Part shown: positions 40,695 through 47,231 of the stretch, in pieces | Numbering within the stretch: position 1 is the stretch's first letter | How the letters are laid out: every line of letters starts with the position of its first letter | Assembly (NCBI GenBank): GCA_027486495.1 | Contig: JAIXOZ010000060.1 | Location: 1-47,231, forward strand | Origin: Comamonadaceae bacterium | GTDB lineage: Bacteria > Pseudomonadota > Gammaproteobacteria > Burkholderiales > Burkholderiaceae_C | Length of the DNA stretch: 47,231 nucleotides | Direction of reading: 5' to 3' | Notes under the pieces: generated by a model | The model's input: the letters and a program-made list of their open reading frames with translations, nothing else | Database searches by the model: none | Told to the model about the DNA's origin: nothing | Translations under genes and position numbers: made by a program

Positions 40695-41741
40695 ATGAGC
40701 CAAACCAAACCCTTGATCATCGACGTGCACGGTCACTACACCACCGCCCCCAAGGCGCTGGAAGACTGGCGCAACAAGCAAATTGCCGGCATCAAGGACC
40801 CCGCGTCCATGCCCAAAGTCTCCGAGCTGAAAATCAGCGACGACGAGCTGCGCGAAACGATTGAGACCAACCAGCTGGCCAAGATGAAAGAGCGCGGCTC
40901 GGACATCACCATCTTCAGCCCCCGCGCCAGCTTCATGGCGCACCACATTGGCGACTTCAACGTCTCCTCCACCTGGGCGGCGATCTGCAACGAGCTGTGC
41001 TACCGCGTGGCGCAACTTTTCCCCGACCACTTTGTGCCTGCGGCCATGCTGCCCCAGTCGCCCGGCGTGGACCCTGCGACCTGCATTCCCGAGCTGGTCA
41101 AGTGTGTGGCGCAATACGGTAACGTCGGCATCAACCTGAACCCCGATCCCTCGGGCGGTCACTGGACATCACCACCCTTGAGCGACAAGGCCTGGTACCC
41201 CATTTACGAAAAAATGGTCGAGTACGACATCCCCGCGATGATCCACGTCTCGACCAGCTGCAACAGCTGCTTTCACACCACCGGTGCGCATTACCTGAAC
41301 GCCGACACCACCGCCTTCATGCAGTGCCTGACCAGTGATTTGTTCAAAGACTTCCCAACATTGAAGTTCTTGATCCCGCACGGCGGCGGCGCGGTGCCCT
41401 ACCACTGGGGCCGTTTCCGTGGTTTGGCGCAAGAGCTCAAAAAGCCTTTGTTGTCCGAGCACCTGTTGAATAACATTTTCTTTGACACCTGTGTGTACCA
41501 CCAGCCCGGCATTGACCTGCTGACCAAAGTGATTCCGGTCAAGAACATTTTGTTTGCTTCGGAGATGATCGGTGCGGTGCGCGGCATCGACCCCGAAACC
41601 GGTCACTACTTTGATGACACCAAGCGCTATGTGCAAGCCACGGCCAACCTGAACGACCAAGAGCGTTACATGGTGTTTGAGGGCAACGCCCGCCGCGTGT
41701 TCAAGCGCTTGGACGACCAGCTGACGGCCAAAGGCCAGTGA
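40695..41741 (+). CDS. ligJ: 4-Oxalomesaconate hydratase (LigJ/PmdE)
   Basis: A 348-residue amidohydrolase-superfamily enzyme adding water to 4-oxalomesaconate to give 4-carboxy-4-hydroxy-2-oxoadipate. The metal-binding start LIIDVHGHYTTAPKALEDW (HxH), MIHVSTSCNSCFHTTG near 190, FLIPHGGGAVPYHWGRFRGL near 225 and NILFASEMIGAVRGIDPETG near 283 are LigJ-type. AGGA precedes ATG 40695. It is the first gene after the LysR regulator, matching the position of pmdE in Comamonas. Confidence 0.93.
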   Translation: MSQTKPLIIDVHGHYTTAPKALEDWRNKQIAGIKDPASMPKVSELKISDDELRETIETNQLAKMKERGSDITIFSPRASFMAHHIGDFNVSSTWAAICNELCYRVAQLFPDHFVPAAMLPQSPGVDPATCIPELVKCVAQYGNVGINLNPDPSGGHWTSPPLSDKAWYPIYEKMVEYDIPAMIHVSTSCNSCFHTTGAHYLNADTTAFMQCLTSDLFKDFPTLKFLIPHGGGAVPYHWGRFRGLAQELKKPLLSEHLLNNIFFDTCVYHQPGIDLLTKVIPVKNILFASEMIGAVRGIDPETGHYFDDTKRYVQATANLNDQERYMVFEGNARRVFKRLDDQLTAKGQ

Positions 41742-41790
41742 AACCAAGCGTTTGAGAGAGCGGCTATGGCGGCATGTCCCATGAATTTTT

Positions 41791-41850
41791 GTCATGTCCG
41801 ACTTGATCGGGCATCCATGCCTCTGGATCCCCGATCAAGCCGAGGATGAC
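41791..41850. repeat. Intergenic palindromic repeat, copy 1 (between ligJ and ligK)
   Basis: A 60-base element bounded by GTCAT and ATGAC, with inner parts CGACTTGATCGGGCATCCAT and GGATCCCCGATCAAGCCGAG that can pair (TTGATCGGG with CCCGATCAA). It is related to the copies between ligK and ligI and between ligI and ligA. No coding sequence overlaps it. Confidence 0.75.
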
Positions 41851-41879
41851 CATTGTCGATTGAACCAGGAGAAATGAAC

Positions 41880-42563
41880 ATGTACGAACTCGGCGTTGTT
41901 TACCGCAACATCACCCGCGCAGACCGCGCAGCTGCTGACGGCTTGGCAGCCCTCGGCTCGGCCACCGTGCACGAAGCCATGGGCCGTGTCGGCCTCATGA
42001 AGCCTTACATGCGCCCCATCTATCCCGGTGCACAAGTGTCGGGCACGGCAGTCACCGTGCTGCTGCACCCCGGTGACAACTGGATGATGCATGTGGTGGC
42101 CGAGCAAATTCAGCCCGGTGACATCGTGGTCGCGGCCATCACGGCGGACTGCACCGATGGTTACTTTGGTGACCTGCTGGCCACGTCCTTCCAGGCCCGT
42201 GGCGCACGCGCTTTGATCATCGACGCCGGTGTGCGCGATGTGAAAGAGTTGCAAAAGATGAACTTTCCGGTGTGGAGCAAGGCCATCAGCAGCAAGGGCT
42301 GCATCAAGTCCACCATCGGCTCGGTCAACATCCCCGTGGTGTGCGCGGGCATGATCGTCCACCCCGGTGACGTGATCGTGGCCGATGACGACGGCGTGAT
42401 GTGTGTGCCCCAGGCGCTGGCCGCCAAAACGCTGGCTGCCGCGCAAGCGCGTGAAGCCAACGAAGGCGAAAAACGCGCCAAGCTCGCCTCGGGCGTGCTG
42501 GGCCTGGACATGTACAAGATGCGCGAGCCGCTGGCGGCGGCGGGTTTGAAGTACATCGACTGA
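41880..42563 (+). CDS. ligK: 4-Carboxy-4-hydroxy-2-oxoadipate aldolase (LigK/PmdF)
   Basis: A 227-residue RraA-fold class II aldolase that cleaves 4-carboxy-4-hydroxy-2-oxoadipate to pyruvate and oxaloacetate. Signatures are [20 protein letters not shown] near 28-47, [20 protein letters not shown] near 65-84, [20 protein letters not shown] and the substrate-binding [10 protein letters not shown] near 116-125. ATG 41880 is chosen because AGGAG (41867-41871) is 8 bases upstream; ATG 41874 would be too close. The length matches LigK. Confidence 0.93.
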   Translation: MYELGVVYRNITRADRAAADGLAALGSATVHEAMGRVGLMKPYMRPIYPGAQVSGTAVTVLLHPGDNWMMHVVAEQIQPGDIVVAAITADCTDGYFGDLLATSFQARGARALIIDAGVRDVKELQKMNFPVWSKAISSKGCIKSTIGSVNIPVVCAGMIVHPGDVIVADDDGVMCVPQALAAKTLAAAQAREANEGEKRAKLASGVLGLDMYKMREPLAAAGLKYID

Positions 42564-42599
42564 TGACTTGTGCACCCCATAGCAGTGCGGTCAAAAGAC

Positions 42600-42722
42600 G
42601 TGGACCCCGGATCAAGTCCGGGGTGACAGGTCTTTTGTCAGCGCGGTCATCTTCAGTTTGTCATGCCGAACTTGATCCGGCATCCATCTTTAATGGGTCA
42701 TGCTGGACCTGATCGGGCATAC
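42600..42722. repeat. Intergenic palindromic repeats, copy 2 cluster (between ligK and ligI)
   Basis: Three related hairpins: CCCCGGA-TCAAG-TCCGGGG at 42605-42623 (perfect 7-bp stem), ATGCCG-N9-CGGCAT at 42663-42683, and an imperfect ATGCTGGACCTGATCGGGCAT at 42700-42720. All share a TTGATCC/GGATCAAG core with the other copies in this operon. They occupy nearly the whole gap before ligI. Confidence 0.75.
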
Positions 42723-42748
42723 ATCATCAGCGAATTGAAAGGTTATTC

Positions 42749-43684
42749 ATGAGCAAACCCACAACCGGTGATTTCACCAAAACCGCTGGCTGGATGGACT
42801 GGTACACCGGTCCGACCCAGCCGCGCTTTCAACTGCCCGCCGGCGCGGTGGACGCGCACTGCCATGTGTTTGGCCCCGGCGCTGAATTTCCGTATGCCCC
42901 CGAGCGCAAATACACGCCTTGTGACGCGTCCAAGCAGCAGCTGTTTGCACTGCGCGACCACTTGGGCTTTTCGCGCAATGTGATCGTGCAGGCCACTTGC
43001 CACGGTGCCGACAACCGCGCCATGGTGGACGCGTGCCTCAGCAGTGGTGGCCAGGCGCGTGGCGTGGCCACGGTCAAGCGCAGCGTGACCGACGAAGAAA
43101 TCCAGGCCATGCAAGACGCGGGTGTGCGAGGTGTGCGTTTCAATTTCGTCAAGCGGTTGGTGGACTTCACGCCCAAAGATGAGTTGATGGAGATTGCGGG
43201 CCGCATCAAAAAATGGGGCTGGCATGTGGTCATCTACTTTGAAGCGGCGGACCTGCATGAGCTGTGGGATTTTTTCACTGCGTTGCCCACCACGGTGGTG
43301 GTGGACCACATGGGCCGCCCCGATGTGTCGCTGCCCGTGGACGGCCCGCAGTTTGCGCTGTTCCAGAAGTTCATGCGCGAGCACAGCAATGTGTGGAGCA
43401 AAGTGTCCTGCCCCGAGCGCTTGTCAGTGACTGGCCCCAAGGCTTTGAACGGTGAACAGAACGCGTACCAAGACGTGATCCCGTTTGCCCAGCGCATCGT
43501 GCAAGAGTTCCCCGATCGCGTGCTGTGGGGCACCGACTGGCCCCACCCCAATCTGAAAGACCACATGCCCGACGATGGCCTCCTGGTGGACTTCATCCCG
43601 CACATCGCGCCCACGGCGGAGCTGCAAAAGAAACTGCTGGTGGACAACCCGATGCGCTTGTACTGGCCAGAAGAAGTGAAGTGA
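42749..43684 (+). CDS. ligI: 2-Pyrone-4,6-dicarboxylate hydrolase (LigI/PmdD)
   Basis: A 311-residue amidohydrolase that opens 2-pyrone-4,6-dicarboxylate to 4-oxalomesaconate. The metal motif VDAHCHVFGPGAEFPYAPER (near 33-52), VVDHMGRPDVSLP near 189, and GTDWPHPNLKDHMPDDGLLV (near 263-282), with the catalytic Asp in TDWPHP, are diagnostic. AAAGG lies 7 bases before ATG 42749. It matches pmdD in gene order. Confidence 0.94.
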   Translation: MSKPTTGDFTKTAGWMDWYTGPTQPRFQLPAGAVDAHCHVFGPGAEFPYAPERKYTPCDASKQQLFALRDHLGFSRNVIVQATCHGADNRAMVDACLSSGGQARGVATVKRSVTDEEIQAMQDAGVRGVRFNFVKRLVDFTPKDELMEIAGRIKKWGWHVVIYFEAADLHELWDFFTALPTTVVVDHMGRPDVSLPVDGPQFALFQKFMREHSNVWSKVSCPERLSVTGPKALNGEQNAYQDVIPFAQRIVQEFPDRVLWGTDWPHPNLKDHMPDDGLLVDFIPHIAPTAELQKKLLVDNPMRLYWPEEVK

Positions 43685-43690
43685 TTTTTC

Positions 43691-43746
43691 TGTCATCTCT
43701 CGACTTGACCCGGGATCCATGGATTCCCGCGTTCGCGGGAATGACA
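43691..43746. repeat. Intergenic palindromic repeat, copy 3a (between ligI and ligA)
   Basis: A 56-base unit starting TGTCATCTCTCGACTTGACC and ending in the hairpin CCCGCGTTCGCGGGAATGACA. The outer TGTCAT and ATGACA are inverted. The consensus TGTCAT...CTTGACCCGGGATCCA...CCCGC..GCGGGAATGACA resembles a dispersed repeat known to me from many proteobacterial genomes. Confidence 0.85.
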
Positions 43747-43763
43747 GCATCCGTGAATTTTCC

Positions 43764-43818
43764 TGTCATCCTGGGCTTGACCCGGGATCCACGGTTTCCC
43801 GTCTGCCCGCGAATGACA
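43764..43818. repeat. Intergenic palindromic repeat, copy 3b (between ligI and ligA)
   Basis: A second unit in the same orientation as 3a, 17 bases further on: TGTCATCCTGGGCTTGACCC ... CCCGCGAATGACA, 55 bases. It is diverged in the right-hand hairpin (TTTCCCGTCTGCCCGCGAA). It ends 19 bases before ligA. Confidence 0.85.
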
Positions 43819-43837
43819 ACATCTTGAAAGGTATCTG

Positions 43838-44296
43838 ATGGCATTAGACAAACCCTACAAAGACGTGCCTGGCACGATCATTTTTGACGCCGAGCAATCG
43901 CGCAAAGGCTACTGGCTGAACCAGTTTTGCATGTCACTCATGAAGGCCGAAAACCGTGAACGGTTCAAGGCCGACGAGCGTGCTTATCTGGACGAGTGGC
44001 AGATGACCGAAGAGCAAAAGCAGGCCGTTCTGGCGCGAGATTTGAACTGGTGCATGCGCACCGGCGGCAACATATATTTCCTCGCCAAGATCGGCGCGAC
44101 CGATGGCAAGAGCTTCCAGCAAATGGCGGGCTCCATGACCGGCATGACCGAAGAGGAATACCGCAACATGATGATCGCAGGCGGGCGCGGCATCGAGGGC
44201 AACCGCTACATCGGCGAAAACGGCAGCGCCCAGGCGCACAACCAGCCCCAAGGCGCAGCCGGGCAACAGTCCAGCGCAGCCGGGAAGAAAGTTTGA
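43838..44296 (+). CDS. ligA: Protocatechuate 4,5-dioxygenase alpha subunit (LigA/PmdA)
   Basis: A 152-residue LigA-fold helical subunit of the class III extradiol dioxygenase. Typical segments are PGTIIFDAEQSRKGYWLNQF (near 9-28), FKADERAYLDEW and the end of the fold GRGIEGNRYIGENGS; a Gln/Ala-rich tail follows. GAAAGG precedes the ATG by 6 bases, the same context as before ligI. It is followed by ligB after 36 bases. Confidence 0.95.
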   Translation: MALDKPYKDVPGTIIFDAEQSRKGYWLNQFCMSLMKAENRERFKADERAYLDEWQMTEEQKQAVLARDLNWCMRTGGNIYFLAKIGATDGKSFQQMAGSMTGMTEEEYRNMMIAGGRGIEGNRYIGENGSAQAHNQPQGAAGQQSSAAGKKV

Positions 44297-45211
<915 letters not shown>

Positions 45212-45370
45212 TTCGAGAAAGTTACTGAGACTAATGTCGGAAAGACTTCGAACTTGGTTGCTATCGAAATATTTCTCTATGCATTTTAATTATCAAAAAT
45301 TTAATTTTAAAGTTACAATTTAATTGATAAGTATTAAATTTTGAAAATCATTGCAATAGGGGAAATAAAA
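45212..45370. other. AT-rich intergenic segment with inverted repeat
   Basis: This 159-base gap is far more AT-rich than the operon around it (for example TTTAATTATCAAAAATTTAA and following). TTATCAA (45290-45296) and TTGATAA (45324-45330) form an inverted repeat separated by 27 bases. It probably contains the promoter of the TraB/GumN gene. The composition change starts right at the ligB stop. Confidence 0.6.
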
Positions 45371-46384
45371 ATGCGGGTTGACGAAGAAAGTCGAAGGGGT
45401 GGTAAGTCCAGAGGAATAGTGTTTTTACTTGTTTGGATGTTGTGTTTGTTTCATGTGAACAGTAGGGCACAGTCAGCTGAATCTGAAGGATGTATTTACC
45501 CTGTTCCGCAAAGGGATGCAGCGTATTGGCAAAAGGAAGCAGCTGTGGCCAAAGACAAGGGACTGTTGTGGCGACTGGAAAAAGATGGACGCACGTCTTG
45601 GTTGTTGGGGACCTTGCACATCAATAGACCACAAACGGCGATGTTAGGTCCGCGTATCACGCAGGCCATATTGAGTAGTGATGTGTTAGCCGTTGAGTTG
45701 AATATTTCAGAAGCCGGTGTTTTACAGAAATTGTTGAAATCAACCGCCGAGCCTTTACCTAAGATCTCACCATCCATAACTTTAGCAGTCGAAGAGGTAT
45801 TGAAAAAAGCGTGCCATCCGCAAGTTAACCAACTCGATGTGATTGGGAAAAATATGCTGATTCCCAGCTTGTTACTGTCGTACGCTAAGTCGCTGGGGCT
45901 TTACGCGGAATATGGTGTTGATTTGCTGCTGATGGGTATGGCGCAAGCCATGAAGAAGCCAATACATTCACTCGAGAGCGTTGATGTCCAAGCGCAAGTG
46001 CTTCGCCTCATTGCATCAGCGCCTGATTTTGAGCAGTCATTGAAAGAGCATTTTCAGAGCATTGACAGTGGTCAAACCAAGCGTTTATTTGACCGGTTCT
46101 ATGACGTTTGGTTGAGAGGCGATGCAGCGGAAAATGCCCAGTACCCCATGTGGTGTGATTGCCGCGAAAATGAAGAAGAAAAGGAGCTTTTTAAACGTAT
46201 CAATGATGATCGAAATCCAGGTCTAGCTACAGAAATTTTGCGTTTACACGATCAAGGTAAACGCGTATTTGCTGCAGTAGGAATGGCCCACACCAGTGGG
46301 CCTTTGGCTGTGCAAACGCTGCTTGATCAAGCGGGTTTTGTAGTCACGTTCATACCAATCAATAACCAAAAATTAGGGCAATAG
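45371..46384 (+). CDS. TraB/GumN-family protein inserted in the lig operon
   Basis: A 337-residue exported protein. ATG 45371 has AGGGGA 7 bases upstream; the leader (about 1-36: basic n-region, then GIVFLLVWMLCLFHVNSRAQ) is clear, while a TTG at 45341 would bury it. The TraB/GumN domain spans the rest: LLWRLEKDGRTSWLLGTLHI with the GTLH motif near 85, LAVELNIS, and the C-terminal AAVGMAHTSGPLAVQTLLDQ. Family members may be metal-dependent hydrolases. Base composition is lower in GC than in the flanking lig genes. It has no evident part in protocatechuate catabolism. Confidence 0.85.
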   Translation: MRVDEESRRGGKSRGIVFLLVWMLCLFHVNSRAQSAESEGCIYPVPQRDAAYWQKEAAVAKDKGLLWRLEKDGRTSWLLGTLHINRPQTAMLGPRITQAILSSDVLAVELNISEAGVLQKLLKSTAEPLPKISPSITLAVEEVLKKACHPQVNQLDVIGKNMLIPSLLLSYAKSLGLYAEYGVDLLLMGMAQAMKKPIHSLESVDVQAQVLRLIASAPDFEQSLKEHFQSIDSGQTKRLFDRFYDVWLRGDAAENAQYPMWCDCRENEEEKELFKRINDDRNPGLATEILRLHDQGKRVFAAVGMAHTSGPLAVQTLLDQAGFVVTFIPINNQKLGQ

Positions 46385-46425
46385 CTATTCGTTTCATTTC
46401 AAGACTCTATTTCAAGGAAAAACCC

Positions 46426-47231
46426 ATGAGCAAAACCATCAAAGTCGCCCTCGCAGGCGCTGGTGCCTTCGGCATCAAACACCTGGACGGCATCAAAAAC
46501 ATCGACGGCGTGGAAGTCGTCTCGCTGATCGGCCGCGAGTTCGCCAAAACCAAAGAGGTGGCGGACAAATACGGCATTGGCCATGTCACCACCGACCTGA
46601 ATGAATCGCTGGCTTTGAAAGAAGTCGACGCCGTCATCTTGTGCACCCCCACCCAAATGCACGCGAGCCAGACCCTGGCTTGCCTGAAGGCGGGCAAGCA
46701 TGTGCAGGTCGAAATCCCGCTGTGTGATGTGTACAAAGAAGGCCAGGAAGTGCTGCGGGTGCAGAAGGAAACAGGGCTGGTGGCCATGGTGGGCCACACC
46801 CGCCGCTTCAACCCCAGCCACCAGTGGGTGAACCACAAGATCAAGGCCGGCGAGTTCAACATCCAGCAGATGGACGTGCAGACCTACTTCTTCCGCCGGA
46901 CCAATATGAACGCGCTGGGCCAAGCCCGCAGCTGGACCGATCACCTGCTGTGGCACCACGCGGCCCACACCGTGGACCTGTTTGCTTACCAGTGCGGCAG
47001 CCCCATTGTCAAAGCCAATGCGGTGCAAGGCCCGATCCACCCCACATTGGGCATCGCCATGGACATGAGCATTCAGTTGCAGGCGGCCAACGGTGCCATC
47101 TGCACACTCAGCTTGAGCTTCAACAACGATGGCCCACTGGGCACGTACTTCCGCTACATCGGCGACACCGGCACTTATCTGGCGCGTTACGACGACTTGT
47201 TCACCGGCAAGGAAGAAAAGATCGACGTGTC
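46426..47231 (+). CDS. ligC: 4-Carboxy-2-hydroxymuconate-6-semialdehyde dehydrogenase (LigC/PmdC), partial
   Basis: The first 268 codons; the gene runs off the right edge (full LigC is about 315-320 residues). It oxidises the hemiacetal form of the ring-cleavage product to 2-pyrone-4,6-dicarboxylate with NADP. The N-terminal Rossmann motif is VALAGAGAFGIKHLDGIKNI (near 6-25), followed by the Gfo/Idh/MocA-type CTPTQMHASQTLACLKAGKH (near 72-91) and VQVEIPL, with WTDHLLWHHAAHTVDLFAYQ near 169-188. AAGGAAA precedes ATG 46426. GC-rich composition returns here. Confidence 0.94.
   Translation, partial: MSKTIKVALAGAGAFGIKHLDGIKNIDGVEVVSLIGREFAKTKEVADKYGIGHVTTDLNESLALKEVDAVILCTPTQMHASQTLACLKAGKHVQVEIPLCDVYKEGQEVLRVQKETGLVAMVGHTRRFNPSHQWVNHKIKAGEFNIQQMDVQTYFFRRTNMNALGQARSWTDHLLWHHAAHTVDLFAYQCGSPIVKANAVQGPIHPTLGIAMDMSIQLQAANGAICTLSLSFNNDGPLGTYFRYIGDTGTYLARYDDLFTGKEEKIDV

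Noticed and set aside
43684-43837. Paired palindromic units considered as insertion-sequence ends
   Set aside because: The units are about 55 bases, lie 17 bases apart in the same orientation and enclose no transposase or target duplication.
45341-46384. TTG at 45341 as start of the TraB/GumN gene
   Set aside because: It adds ten residues before the signal peptide and lacks a ribosome-binding site, whereas ATG 45371 has AGGGGA at good spacing.

Overview
The window looks like chromosomal DNA from a betaproteobacterium of the order Burkholderiales, most probably the family Comamonadaceae (Limnohabitans/Rhodoferax-like; the genus is inference). The basis is the gene set: a cbb3 oxidase operon with fnr and hemN, a ZapA/6S RNA locus, the DUF3348-DUF802-OmpA-DUF2894 operon, and a protocatechuate 4,5-cleavage cluster in the order I remember for Comamonas pmdEFDABC. 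There is no CRISPR array, insertion sequence, rRNA or tRNA that I can support.

Layout. 1-8.9 kb: microaerobic respiration. The end of a copper P-type ATPase (ccoI), ccoS, an FNR box, ccoNOQP, ccoG, a FixH-like gene and a small membrane protein are followed by convergent fnr, divergent hemN and a SafE-like membrane protein. 9-17 kb: a SIMPL-domain protein; an oxalate-CoA-ligase-like enzyme with a TauE-type permease, divergent from a tripartite tricarboxylate transporter (TctCBA); then a ketopantoate-reductase-like enzyme and a fumarylacetoacetate-hydrolase-family enzyme. 17-17.9 kb: 6S RNA, zapA and a ZapB-like coiled-coil gene. 17.9-24.7 kb: a cobalamin riboswitch controlling btuB, two substrate-binding proteins (one without a signal peptide), btuC and btuD, then a TauD-like dioxygenase.

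24.7-29 kb: a tightly overlapped four-gene operon (DUF3348, DUF802, OmpA/MotB-like, DUF2894). It encodes what looks like an ion-driven membrane motor with a long cytoplasmic tail. Its two core proteins have the architecture of ZorA/ZorB of the Zorya anti-phage systems, but the flanking genes differ. This is my best candidate for an undescribed system. 29-33 kb: housekeeping genes (nth, an aminotransferase, an Asp-nucleophile alpha/beta hydrolase, a DUF3820 protein, serB). 33-38.7 kb: surface and envelope genes, namely an OmpA-family protein, a 1012-residue BapA-prefix adhesin with Ig-like repeats, a duplicated pair of small exported proteins of which one has HELRH, and a Tat-exported solute-binding protein. 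38.8-39.5 kb: an orphan FixJ/NarL-type response regulator.

39.6-47.2 kb: protocatechuate meta-cleavage. A divergent LysR regulator is followed by ligJ, ligK, ligI, ligA and ligB, then an AT-rich island carrying a TraB/GumN-family gene, then ligC running off the window. LigAB opens protocatechuate, LigC oxidises the semialdehyde to 2-pyrone-4,6-dicarboxylate, LigI hydrolyses the lactone, LigJ hydrates oxalomesaconate and LigK cleaves the product to pyruvate and oxaloacetate. Three intergenic gaps in this operon hold imperfect palindromic repeats of one family.
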